Of a stretch of 64,000 nucleotides of DNA, positions 26,250-35,086 are shown piece by piece; within the stretch, counting starts at the first letter, position 1; each line of letters begins with the position of its first letter. A program made the translations under genes and the position numbers. The notes beneath the pieces are model-generated. The model had not been told where the DNA came from. It ran no database searches and saw nothing but the letters and a program-made list of their open reading frames with translations. The stretch lies in contig CAMUGE010000004.1 of the NCBI GenBank assembly GCA_947088345.1, forward strand, positions 1 to 64,000. The letters run 5' to 3'. Source of the stretch: an uncultured Roseburia sp. (GTDB taxonomy: Bacteria; Bacillota; Clostridia; Lachnospirales; Lachnospiraceae).

Positions 26250-26909
26250 TCAGGCAATCCGGGTAACCGTGCATTTTGCAAGCAGCGGATAAGTCTCCAG
26301 AAACGGCTTTATCCTGGCAAGCATCTTTTCGCAGTTATCTCCGTAATAATAAAGAGCCGTTTCCTTTTGTCCTTCCCAATAACTGTACATTCTGCCTGTA
26401 TCTGCAAGCAGCTGGTCCATCCTGTCAATCACATAATTAATATCGCAGGTCCGGTACACTTCCTTTGGCAGATCCGTCCCATTTAAGTAAATTGCCAGGC
26501 CCTCCTGTAAACCGATCTCAATTCTATTTTCTGCAAAGATAAGCTGCGATCCTTTCGGTATTCCGAAACGGTTTAGGATGCCGCACAGCGCGGACATCGT
26601 ATCCTGCTTTGTATCTCTTAACATCACATCAATATCGCACGACATAATCTCGCCTGTGACCGACTGCAGCGTTCCTCCGCCGTCGACCGTACCAAGCTTC
26701 TTCTGTTCCAGGATATCCCGCAGGACATCCTCCAGTTCAAATCTGTGTCTGGGCTGAAATCTTGCGTTCAAATGTATGGTTACGGGGTATTGATACACCG
26801 GCTGTCTATCTGTCTCTGTTTCGCTTTCCTGTTCTTTTTTTAAATGATACACCGTATCGGCCGCTTTTTTTGCTTTTTCATTCTCCCTGAACTGATAGAC
26901 TGTCTCCAT
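26250..26909 (-). CDS. Hypothetical protein, unrecognised family
   Basis: A soluble 219-residue protein starting METVYQFRENEKAKKAADTV. Residues 1-55 are charged and probably disordered. The rest looks like a mixed alpha/beta domain, with VTIHLNARFQPRHRFELEDV, GGGTLQSVTGEIMSCDIDV, IEIGLQEGLAIYLNGTDLP and ALYYYGDNCEKMLARIKPFL. No cofactor motif, signal peptide or membrane helix is visible, and I do not know a family. ATG 26909 follows GGGAGGGGG. It lies 50 bases beyond the solute-binding lipoprotein gene on the same strand, so it may be the last gene of the kinase operon. Confidence 0.7.
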   Translation of the reverse strand: METVYQFRENEKAKKAADTVYHLKKEQESETETDRQPVYQYPVTIHLNARFQPRHRFELEDVLRDILEQKKLGTVDGGGTLQSVTGEIMSCDIDVMLRDTKQDTMSALCGILNRFGIPKGSQLIFAENRIEIGLQEGLAIYLNGTDLPKEVYRTCDINYVIDRMDQLLADTGRMYSYWEGQKETALYYYGDNCEKMLARIKPFLETYPLLAKCTVTRIA

Positions 26910-26959
26910 ATCATTTCCCCCTCCCCATCGTCCGGCTCTTTTGCACAACCTATGATGCG

Positions 26960-28264
26960 CTATGGATTCTGCAGCGATTCCTCCTGCAGCCGGTCAAACT
27001 GTGCCATACACTCGTCGACAGACGCGCCGTCTAACAATTCCCGTACAATCAGACAAATATTTCCCCACTGTTCCACTTTCATACCTGCATTGGACCCAAG
27101 CACAAAAATCCCATCCTCAATCCTTTCATTCAATGGTTTTAATGCATCCACACACTCCACCTCAACGTTTTTGGACGGGGAAATCACCTGATTATGGTCG
27201 GTATATACCTGAAGCGCTTCATCCGACAGCATAATATCAAGCGTTGCCAGGGTGTCTTGCAACTGCCTGGACGCAGCGCAGACGCCATATCCGGACAACG
27301 ATACAACCGGCATCTGACCGCGGGAGCTTGGAAATCCAATCACCTGCATATGAAAATCCGTTTTACCATACGCGGTATCCGCATTTGCTGCAGCCCAATA
27401 CGCCATAACAATCGGCGTCTTTGCCGCCAGAAAATCCGGCCCCTCCCCTTCGATCGCCTCATAGGTAAGGGCGGCTTGTGCATCAATATAGCCAAGATCC
27501 ATCATCTGTTTTAAAAATTCAAACCCGGAGCGCATATAGTCGCTGTATTTTGCCTCCCCGCTGTTTAACGCCGCAATCTCTGCATCGGTATCTTCTCCGT
27601 TGTAAAGATCTGCATAGGCCTGCGCGAGAACAAAATTTTCCAGCCACCAGCGGTTTGCACCGACCGGTGTTTCTATCCCGTTTTCCTGAAACACTCTGCA
27701 GCATTCCAGAAATTCTTCCGGCGTCTCTGGCAGCTTAACGCTGTATTGGTCAAACATATCTTTATTGACAAACAATCCATACGCAACCACTTCCTGCGGA
27801 ATCGCGACAAGCTTTCCGTTTACCGTATTGGCCGTTTTTACAACCTCCCTTAAATTCTTTGCGCACTCTAAACCGGACAGATCCGCCAGCTTTCCCTCAG
27901 ATCCCAGTAACTGGATCGTATCTGGATTTAACAGATAAAAATCGTCCATCTGGTTATTGATCCGGTCTATCGTAACGTCGTCGTATGTTTTATCTTTATA
28001 ATCATCCGCCGTATAAGTATTATATTTGACAATCAGGCCCAGTTCCTCCTCGGCCATCCTCACGGTCATCTCCTGTGCGGCAATTGAAATATTCTCCGCA
28101 TCCGGATCTGATTTTCCGATCGGAGCAAATAAGACGATCGTTTTGCTGTCTCCATTCTGATCTTTGATCAGATTCACATCGGAAGAATCGTTCTGTCCGC
28201 AGGCAGCAAACCCCAGCAACAAAACGGCCGCCATGCACAAACACAGATAATTTTTCCCTTTCAC
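26960..28264 (-). CDS. Extracellular solute-binding lipoprotein (family 1), orphan
   Basis: A 434-residue ABC-type binding lipoprotein with signal and lipobox GFAAC (Cys22). The body resembles sugar-binding family 1 proteins: TVNGKLVAIPQEVVAYGLFV, KDMFDQYSVKLPETPEEFLE, ANRWWLENFVLAQAYADLY, and late VISPSKNVEVE. No permease or ATPase gene is present. The gene starts at GTG 28264, four bases after the stop of a membrane hybrid kinase, with only a weak GGGG as SD, so it is likely translationally coupled to that kinase. A plausible role is to present a ligand to the kinase sensor domain; this is inference from context. Confidence 0.88.
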   Translation of the reverse strand: MKGKNYLCLCMAAVLLLGFAACGQNDSSDVNLIKDQNGDSKTIVLFAPIGKSDPDAENISIAAQEMTVRMAEEELGLIVKYNTYTADDYKDKTYDDVTIDRINNQMDDFYLLNPDTIQLLGSEGKLADLSGLECAKNLREVVKTANTVNGKLVAIPQEVVAYGLFVNKDMFDQYSVKLPETPEEFLECCRVFQENGIETPVGANRWWLENFVLAQAYADLYNGEDTDAEIAALNSGEAKYSDYMRSGFEFLKQMMDLGYIDAQAALTYEAIEGEGPDFLAAKTPIVMAYWAAANADTAYGKTDFHMQVIGFPSSRGQMPVVSLSGYGVCAASRQLQDTLATLDIMLSDEALQVYTDHNQVISPSKNVEVECVDALKPLNERIEDGIFVLGSNAGMKVEQWGNICLIVRELLDGASVDECMAQFDRLQEESLQNP

Positions 28265-28268
28265 TCAT

Positions 28269-30857
28269 CTATCCCCGCTTTTCTATATATTTATTTAATG
28301 TCGCTCTCAGCAATTCCACATCAATCGGTTTTGCCAGATGCGCATCCATCCCGGCATTTAAGGCGTCCCTCACATCCTCCGTAAAAGCGTTTGCCGTCAT
28401 TGCAATAATCGGAATTTTTTTTGCGTCATCGCGTTCTAAAGCACGAATGTGCTTTGTTGCCTCATAACCGTTCATCACCGGCATCTGGACATCCATGAGG
28501 ATCGCATCATATCTGCCCGGCTGCGCATTCTGAAAACATTCTACTGCCAGCTGTCCGTTTTCTGCAATCTCGCATGTTGCACCGTCGATACTTAAAACCT
28601 CACGCAAAATCTCAGAATTAATCTCGTTGTCTTCGGCTACCAGAAAATGACATCCATCCAGCGTCGCATGATATACCCCGTCACTTTGCTCTCTATTCCC
28701 ATCTTCCTGTTTCATTTTCCAAAGTTCATGAATCTTTTCCTTTAATGCGGACACAAAAAATGGTTTTGTCAAAATATCGTCCACATCGGCACGAAGTATC
28801 TCTTCCTGCATGTCATCCCCGCCGCACTCGCAGAGCAGTACAATCGGAATAAATGTTTCCATTGCTTCACGCAGCTGCCTGACAGAACCGACAAGATCAT
28901 CTACCCCCGGCGTCTTCTCAAAAAGAATCAGCTGATACGGCGAGTTTTCTTTCTGCGCTGTACATACAGAGGAAACCGCACGCAAAGTGTCTTTTTGTAT
29001 AGAAACCTTAATTTGGGTAAATTCCATCAGCGACCTGATATCTTCGCCGGTCTCCTCATTTTGACTCACCACCAGAAGATTTGAAATCCCGCAGTTTTTC
29101 CAGAAGTCCAGGTCGTCCTCCTGCTCTGAAATTCGTAATTCCAGGTCAACCGTAAATTTGCTTCCCTTATCAACCGCACTGGCAACATCAATCGTTCCTC
29201 CCATCATCTCGACAATATTCTTTGTAATCGCCATGCCAAGACCGGTGCCCTGAACTTTGTTGGTCGTACTGTTTTCCGCTCTGGTGAACGCATCAAAAAT
29301 AACGTTCAGATACTCGGGCGTCATTCCATACCCGTCATCTTCCACCTCAATCCTTATATGCTCGAACTGGGCGGACCGCTGATTTAAACCGATAATGCGA
29401 AACCAGATATGCCCGCCGGGCTGTGTATATTTGACGGCATTAGAGAGCAGGTTAATTAAAATCTGATTTATTCTTGTCTCATCCCCCACCAGGGATTCAT
29501 GCCTGACCCCTGTCACCGTAACCTCAAATGTCTGCCCCCGCTCCCTTGCCAGAGGCCTTATCATTGCATCCACAGACGAGATCAGGCTGCTCAGCTGAAA
29601 CTCTTCCACAGTCAGAACCGCTTTTCCGCTCTCAATTTTTGACACATCGAGAACATCGTTGATCAGTCCCAGCAGATGCTGACCGGAAGCCATAATCTTT
29701 TTTGTGTATTCTTTTACCTTTGCCGTATTCTCCGCATCTTTTGCCAGCAGCGAGGTAAACCCGATAATGGCATTCATGGGCGTACGAATATCATGCGACA
29801 TATTGGACAAAAACATGGTTTTGGAACTGCTCGCGGCCTGAGCAGCAGCCAGCGCCTCCGCCAGCTGTTTATTGTGCGTTTCCCGTTCCGCTTCCCGCTC
29901 CCTGCGCTGTCTGCTCTGCTGTCGTTCATAAAACAGATAGACGATACAGCACAGGAAAAACGCAGCAAGCATCACGAGAACCACACCCAGAATATTTTGT
30001 CTGACTGCCTTTCCCTCCCGCTGGATTGCCTCCACCGGCACATATCCGATCAGGTAAGCGGACGCATCGTTGACCGCCCACATGTAAATCAGAGACTCCG
30101 TCTTTCGAACCTCATGATAAAACATGACGTTTCGGCCGGCGTCTATACTTGAGTCGATCTCCTTTTTGATTTCCGGCTCCAAAATCTGATTTGCACGATA
30201 AAAATCCTCAAGATTCAGATTTCCCGCGGTCCTGTATCCGCTTAGTTTTGGACTTACCAGAAACCGTTTGCTCTGCGTGTCCATAATATACAGTGTAGCG
30301 CTGCCTCCATAAAGCTTTTCCGGCAGTACTTCCTCAAATGAATCGTAAATATATTCTACATAGAGCAGCGCAATCTCGCTGCCATCCTGTATGACAGGAC
30401 AGACCATCGTATAAGCCCATGTCCCCATAGTGTTTAAGTAGGCAGTGGAAATCGGCAGACCATCCACCGTATTTTCTCCCGAAAAATCCAATTCATCGGG
30501 ATCAAACGTTCCTTCCATATTAGAGATACCTTTGGTATGTCCGGTATAGACAAGAGAAATCCTGACTGCAGTTCCGTTCATATCATACGAATGAACCAAT
30601 TCTTCCGGATTTTCTGCAATGGCAAGCTCCTGCGCCATCATCTTCTGATACTGCGCCTCCCTCTCAAGCAGGACCTCCACCGTACCTTTAATTAACTCCA
30701 GACTCTCACTTAAATTCGCAATTGCAGACTGCGACATTTCTTCTGATATGCTCGAAGCAATGTAAAATACACACCCGCCCAGCGCCAAAAAAACAAGCAG
30801 AATAGATAGCATTAATGTTTTTCTGCCACTCTTTTTTTTCTTTTTTCCATCTTCCAT
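28269..30857 (-). CDS. Membrane hybrid sensor histidine kinase/response regulator
   Basis: An 862-residue signalling protein. A transmembrane helix near residues 15-37 and another near 290-312 frame an extracytoplasmic, Cache-like sensor of about 250 residues. Then come HisKA with SHDIRTPMNAIIGF (His355), HATPase with NQILINLLSNAVKYTQPGG and GTGLGMAITKNIVEMMGG, a degenerate receiver, and a C-terminal receiver with ILMDVQMPVMNG (Asp789). ATG 30857 is preferred over an upstream in-frame TTG at 30881. It precedes the orphan binding lipoprotein by 4 bases and follows a second hybrid kinase. No DNA-binding output domain exists, so the phosphorelay must end in another protein not in the window. Confidence 0.9.
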   Translation of the reverse strand: MEDGKKKKKSGRKTLMLSILLVFLALGGCVFYIASSISEEMSQSAIANLSESLELIKGTVEVLLEREAQYQKMMAQELAIAENPEELVHSYDMNGTAVRISLVYTGHTKGISNMEGTFDPDELDFSGENTVDGLPISTAYLNTMGTWAYTMVCPVIQDGSEIALLYVEYIYDSFEEVLPEKLYGGSATLYIMDTQSKRFLVSPKLSGYRTAGNLNLEDFYRANQILEPEIKKEIDSSIDAGRNVMFYHEVRKTESLIYMWAVNDASAYLIGYVPVEAIQREGKAVRQNILGVVLVMLAAFFLCCIVYLFYERQQSRQRREREAERETHNKQLAEALAAAQAASSSKTMFLSNMSHDIRTPMNAIIGFTSLLAKDAENTAKVKEYTKKIMASGQHLLGLINDVLDVSKIESGKAVLTVEEFQLSSLISSVDAMIRPLARERGQTFEVTVTGVRHESLVGDETRINQILINLLSNAVKYTQPGGHIWFRIIGLNQRSAQFEHIRIEVEDDGYGMTPEYLNVIFDAFTRAENSTTNKVQGTGLGMAITKNIVEMMGGTIDVASAVDKGSKFTVDLELRISEQEDDLDFWKNCGISNLLVVSQNEETGEDIRSLMEFTQIKVSIQKDTLRAVSSVCTAQKENSPYQLILFEKTPGVDDLVGSVRQLREAMETFIPIVLLCECGGDDMQEEILRADVDDILTKPFFVSALKEKIHELWKMKQEDGNREQSDGVYHATLDGCHFLVAEDNEINSEILREVLSIDGATCEIAENGQLAVECFQNAQPGRYDAILMDVQMPVMNGYEATKHIRALERDDAKKIPIIAMTANAFTEDVRDALNAGMDAHLAKPIDVELLRATLNKYIEKRG

Positions 30858-30902
30858 ATCAAATCCGATAACCTTTGTCAATCTACTGTTAATATGATAC
30901 CA

Positions 30903-30924
30903 GGGTCAAAAGACCTTTTGACCC
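30903..30924. other. Perfect inverted repeat between the two kinase genes
   Basis: GGGTCAAAA (30903-30911) and TTTTGACCC (30916-30924) with a 4-base loop. No T-run follows, so it is not a standard terminator. It could be an operator, an attenuating stem or a short interspersed palindrome. It lies 22 bases from the upstream kinase stop. Confidence 0.5.
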
Positions 30925-30945
30925 CAGCATCTTAATAATATATGC

Positions 30946-33900
30946 TTACGCCAATATTTTATCCAATGTATCAAACAATACATCAACGTCAATCGGCTTT
31001 GACAGATGGCCGTTCATACCACAGCGAAGCGCTTCCTGTTTGTCTTCCTCAAATGCATTTGCTGTCATCGCCAGAATCGGAATCGAAGCAGTTTTTGCAT
31101 TGTCAAAACTTCGTATCTCCTTTGTCGCCTCATATCCGTTCATGACCGGCATCATGACATCCATCAATACCAGCTGGTAATAATCCGGTTTCGCCTTTTT
31201 TAACATATCGACGGCGATCTGTCCGTTTCCGGCAATCTCCAGAGAAAATCCCGCATCCTCCAAAATAGCTTTTGCAATCTCCTGATTCAGCTCATTGTCT
31301 TCTGCAAGCAGAATGCGCCCGGTGCGACACTTCTCTGTCCCGTTTTCTTCTTTTGCCTCCGTACTCTGTTCATCCACGATAGAATGCAGGCAGCTGCGCA
31401 GTTCTGACAAAAACAGCGGCTTACTGCAAAATGCCGTGACTCCAGCTTCTTTTGCCTCCTCCTCAATCTCAAGCCAGTCATATGCGCTTAAAATAATGAT
31501 CGGCACATCCTCGCCCATTTCCTTGCGTATCCTGCGCGTCACCTCGACGCCGTTCATATCCGGCAGCATCCAGTCGACGATATATACCGTATAGACATCT
31601 CCTCTCGTCACTGCCTGATGCGTGCGCAGCAGCGCTTCCTTTCCGGAAAGCGTCCACTCTGCGCGCATCCCGATCTGCCCCAGCATATAAGTAACGCTGT
31701 CGCATGTATTAAAATCATCATCCACAACGAGAGCTCTGCAGTTCTTTAACTGCGGAATGATCTGCGGCTCCTTTGTTCCGGTATGCAGGCGGAACATAAA
31801 GCTTACCGTCACCTCTGTCCCCGTTCCCTGCTCGCTTTTTACCTCAATCGTACCATTCATCATATCCACAATATTTTTTGTAATCGCCATGCCAAGGCCT
31901 GTGCCCTGTATTCCGCTGATCGTACTTGTCTTCTCACGCTCAAACGGTTCGAAGATATGCGCTACAAATTCCTCGCTCATACCGACGCCCGTATCTTTGA
32001 TCACAAATTCATAATTGGCAAATCCGCCCGGCGCACCTGCCCTTTCCGTAATCCGCATACTGATTATGCCGCCGGCCCCGGTATATTTTACAGCATTGCT
32101 CAAAAGGTTTAAGAGAACCTGATTTAAGCGCAGCTTATCACAGTAAATTTCTTCATCCAGAATATCGACGGCGTCAATGTACAAATCAAGATTCTTCGCA
32201 TGGATATCCGCCTGCAGAATATTGCGCAGACCATGCAGAATATCAGGCAGACGACAGGGCTTTTCATCCAGATGCATCTTGCCGCTCTCAATCCGGCTCA
32301 TATCCAATACATCGTTAATGAGGCTCAGCAAATGATTTCCCGACGTCATAATCTTTTTCAGATACTCCTCCACCTGCTCCTTATCCTCAATATGTGTAAT
32401 TGCAAGCGCAGTAAAACCGACAATCGCATTCATCGGTGTACGGATATCATGCGACATGTTCGAGAGAAAGATACTCTTCGCCTTGCTTGCCCGGTTTGCC
32501 TGCATCAGAGCGCTCTCCAGCAAATTTTTCTTTTCCATCTCGTTTCGCGTCTCCGCGTCCACACTGCGCAGACCGATAACGACACCGTACTGCTCTCCCC
32601 AGTTATCGGTTCGGACAGCTTTCATTTGAAAATATTTTGTCTCCCCTTTTAACACAGCGCGATAGTTGACATAATACTGGTTCTTATCCGCAAGCTCTCT
32701 CTTCAGACATTCGGCGGAAGACGACTGGCGCAGCATCTCGCCGTCCTCCTCATACACAAACTCCTGAATATAGCGCTCCATACTCTCCTGAAACGAAATG
32801 TTCCCATCGGAAGCGGCCGCAAACATATGACCGTTCTGCTCGTCGCTGCGCAGCGGGACACTCCACCCTGTTTCAAGATCGAGAAAACATGCGATATTAT
32901 AATCAATGCTGAGTGCCTGTATCATGCGCATCTGCCGTCTCTTATTTTCCTCTTCCTGCAGTTTCTGCGCGGTACAATCCAACAGAAAACGCTGGTAAAA
33001 CAGCTGGCCGTCCTCTTTTAACAGTTTGACATTTCCCATAACATGACGTATCTCGCCGTCCTTTTGACGAATCCGGTATTCCACGCTGACGCTGTCGCCG
33101 ACTTCCTCCAACCCCAGAATGCACGCGCGCAGATGCTCCCGATCTTCCGGCACGACCGTCTTCGCAATCATATCAAACCCGTCTTCCATCAGCTCTTCCT
33201 GCGAATCGTACCCCAGAATATCAAGCGCGGCTCTGTTTGCGCTAAGAACAACTGATCCGTCTACCGTGTGACGCATCACGCCACAGTCAATTGTAGTAAA
33301 AATCTTTTCGAGCGTCCTGTTTTTCTGAATAATCTCCTCTTCATACTCCCGTTCCTGCGTCACATCAATCGCAACGCCCACCGTACCCATCACAGAACCG
33401 TCCAGATCATACAACGGCGATTTATAAGTCGTCAATATACGGTCTCCTGCGCCGGTCTGTATGACCTCCTCCGATACGCAGGTCTTCTCGCTCTCCATCA
33501 CCTCGCGCTCGGACTCGATACATGCGGGATCGTCATGTTCGACATCCCAGATATACGCGTGGCCGCGTCCCTGCACCTGCTCCTTTGTCTTATTGACAGT
33601 TCTGCAGAAACTGTCGTTGACTTTTGTATGTATTCCGTTTTTATCTTTATACCAGACAAGATTTGGGACATGATTGATCGTTGTCTCGAAAAAATGACTG
33701 GTCTGCCAAAAATCTTTTTCCATTTTATAGTTCTGCTGCCATCGAATCAGACGAAACTTAAATTCGTCCGCTGTCATCGGAGCGATCCAGATATCGTGTA
33801 TCTTCGGGAAATAATCCGATACGAGACTTACCTGAGACTGATCCGCGAGCAATATCAGCTGCGTGTCTTCTCTCTTTGCCAAAACAATCTCGCTGACAAA

Positions 33901-34086
33901 TAACTGCGCGTCAGTGTCTTTCAGATTAGCGATGATCACATCTGCCTCTGCCGTATATGCATCCTCCGGTCTGTCGCTTGTCTGACAGGAATGTGTAAAA
34001 TGTGCAAGCGGGGCCATTTCCCTGACAGTCTCAAATTCTCTGCACTGGCGGCCAGGCAAATAAAAATGAATATGGCAATGGTACAT
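30946..34086 (-). CDS. Soluble PAS hybrid histidine kinase with two receivers
   Basis: A 1046-residue protein without membrane helices. An N-terminal domain of about 115 residues with DVIIANLKDTDAQLFVSEIV resembles a receiver-like fold lacking the phosphoacceptor. PAS domains follow at about 130-250 (NLVWYKDKNGIHTKVNDSFC) and 255-370, then a further PAS-like stretch to about 520. HisKA has SHDIRTPMNAIVGF (His546); HATPase has NQVLLNLLSNAVKYTGAGG. Two receivers carry YIVDWMLPDMNG (Asp838) and VLMDVMMPVMNG (Asp976). AGGAGG lies seven bases before ATG 34086 and a promoter is at 34158-34186. It starts the kinase-lipoprotein gene group. The sensed signal is unknown but cytoplasmic. Confidence 0.9.
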   Translation of the reverse strand: MYHCHIHFYLPGRQCREFETVREMAPLAHFTHSCQTSDRPEDAYTAEADVIIANLKDTDAQLFVSEIVLAKREDTQLILLADQSQVSLVSDYFPKIHDIWIAPMTADEFKFRLIRWQQNYKMEKDFWQTSHFFETTINHVPNLVWYKDKNGIHTKVNDSFCRTVNKTKEQVQGRGHAYIWDVEHDDPACIESEREVMESEKTCVSEEVIQTGAGDRILTTYKSPLYDLDGSVMGTVGVAIDVTQEREYEEEIIQKNRTLEKIFTTIDCGVMRHTVDGSVVLSANRAALDILGYDSQEELMEDGFDMIAKTVVPEDREHLRACILGLEEVGDSVSVEYRIRQKDGEIRHVMGNVKLLKEDGQLFYQRFLLDCTAQKLQEEENKRRQMRMIQALSIDYNIACFLDLETGWSVPLRSDEQNGHMFAAASDGNISFQESMERYIQEFVYEEDGEMLRQSSSAECLKRELADKNQYYVNYRAVLKGETKYFQMKAVRTDNWGEQYGVVIGLRSVDAETRNEMEKKNLLESALMQANRASKAKSIFLSNMSHDIRTPMNAIVGFTALAITHIEDKEQVEEYLKKIMTSGNHLLSLINDVLDMSRIESGKMHLDEKPCRLPDILHGLRNILQADIHAKNLDLYIDAVDILDEEIYCDKLRLNQVLLNLLSNAVKYTGAGGIISMRITERAGAPGGFANYEFVIKDTGVGMSEEFVAHIFEPFEREKTSTISGIQGTGLGMAITKNIVDMMNGTIEVKSEQGTGTEVTVSFMFRLHTGTKEPQIIPQLKNCRALVVDDDFNTCDSVTYMLGQIGMRAEWTLSGKEALLRTHQAVTRGDVYTVYIVDWMLPDMNGVEVTRRIRKEMGEDVPIIILSAYDWLEIEEEAKEAGVTAFCSKPLFLSELRSCLHSIVDEQSTEAKEENGTEKCRTGRILLAEDNELNQEIAKAILEDAGFSLEIAGNGQIAVDMLKKAKPDYYQLVLMDVMMPVMNGYEATKEIRSFDNAKTASIPILAMTANAFEEDKQEALRCGMNGHLSKPIDVDVLFDTLDKILA

Positions 34087-34157
34087 AACCGTTTCCTCCT
34101 GTAATCCCTGCAGTTCTTTTCCATCCGCACTGCTGCGGGAATTAATCTATTGATAAA

Positions 34158-34186
34158 ATTATACTTCACCGGGCTCATAAAAACAA
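34158..34186 (-). promoter_or_regulatory. Promoter of the soluble hybrid kinase gene
   Basis: On the - strand TTGTTT (34181-34186) and TATAAT (34158-34163) are 17 bases apart, about 70 bases before ATG 34086. It lies between the interspersed repeat copy 2 and the gene. Confidence 0.7.
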
Positions 34187-34256
34187 GTGTATTCTGGAAT
34201 TCATGTCTCCCCGTGTAAGATTCCGGAAACAAAGCGGGCAAGCCCGCTTCCGCTCT

Positions 34257-34360
34257 CAGGCCGGCTCATCTGGCAGTTCCCTCAATCCTAAGATTGCACG
34301 ATTTGACGCGCCGGGTGCGGCCGTCTTAGCGGCATACTTCCCCTGCAGAGGTCTGTACAT
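34257..34360. repeat. Interspersed repeat, copy 2
   Basis: Homologous to 20682-20800. The first hairpin here is GCCGG-CTCAT-CTGGC (34260-34274), which keeps pairing by a G-T wobble where copy 1 has A-T. The second stem keeps GCAC/GTGC (34296-34299 with 34315-34318). A separate perfect palindrome AAGCGGGC-AA-GCCCGCTT (34232-34249) precedes it. As with copy 1, it sits directly beyond a terminator on the - strand. No gene is seen in 34087-34414. Confidence 0.65.
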
Positions 34361-34408
34361 AAAAAAACAGACATACCGTATTTCAAAACGGAACGCCTGT
34401 CTTTTTTT
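34361..34408 (-). terminator. Terminator at the end of the large glycan operon
   Basis: An A7-flanked stem pairs 34361-34379 with 34388-34408, with a bulge and inner CCGT/ACGG pairs, and T-runs on both sides. It lies a few bases after the stop of the rpe-like gene and closes the - strand locus. Confidence 0.75.
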
Positions 34409-34414
34409 ATCCTG

Positions 34415-35077
34415 TTAGAATTTCAATTCCCTTATATTTTGCAGAGTCTCCCCATACGATTTGTCTTTGCCAAATAAAAGCGTTGTTCCCAGCACAAATC
34501 CCCGGACGCCTTTGGGCGCATACTCTATAATCTTATCCGCGCTGCACGCGCCGTCCCAGTAGATTTCAAAATCCATATCCTCTTTCATTGAGAGCAGCTT
34601 TGTAATCTTTTTCCCGACATACGGGAGATACATCTGTCCGGCATTTCCCGGATTCACAGACATGACAAGCACCTTTTTTACGATCCGCAGCATTTCCATA
34701 ATCGTCTCCACGGATGTACCCGGATTAATGGCTATCCCCGGTATCATCCCGGCGTTAATAATCGACTGCAGTGTCGTAGACGGATGATATTCCGCCTCCG
34801 GATGAATGTAAACAGTGTCTCCCGGTCTTAAATGCGCAAGAAATAAGCCGATATGGTTATTCGGATGCTCAATCATAAGATGAACATCAATCGGTGTTGC
34901 CGTTGCTCTCGCTATGTAGCGCATATCATTTAAAGACATTGCAAAATTTGGAACATAGCGTCCGTCCATAATGTCAATATGGAACGAATCTATTCCGCCT
35001 TCCTCCAAATTTCTTACTTCTCTCTCCAGTGAACCATAATCGGCGCACATCATGGATGCTGTTAATTCAAATTCCAT
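34415..35077 (-). CDS. Ribulose-phosphate 3-epimerase family protein
   Basis: A 220-residue TIM-barrel protein with the RPE pattern: ASMMCADYGSLEREV, SFHIDIMDGRYVPNF with the metal-binding His-Asp pair, PIDVHLMIEHP, GIAINPGTSVETI, and MSVNPGNAGQMY. The later IYWDGACS replaces the usual VDGG catalytic aspartate context but keeps the Asp. A second, typical rpe is probably elsewhere, so this copy may serve an unusual pentose or hexose in the glycan. GGAG precedes ATG 35077. It is the last gene of the operon, 10 bases after the HAD gene. Confidence 0.8.
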   Translation of the reverse strand: MEFELTASMMCADYGSLEREVRNLEEGGIDSFHIDIMDGRYVPNFAMSLNDMRYIARATATPIDVHLMIEHPNNHIGLFLAHLRPGDTVYIHPEAEYHPSTTLQSIINAGMIPGIAINPGTSVETIMEMLRIVKKVLVMSVNPGNAGQMYLPYVGKKITKLLSMKEDMDFEIYWDGACSADKIIEYAPKGVRGFVLGTTLLFGKDKSYGETLQNIRELKF

Positions 35078-35086
35078 ATCTTTCTC

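Noticed and set aside
33268..33903. 211-codon + strand frame
   Set aside because: It is opposite the PAS kinase, whose domains are clear, and looks like a frame opened by codon bias.
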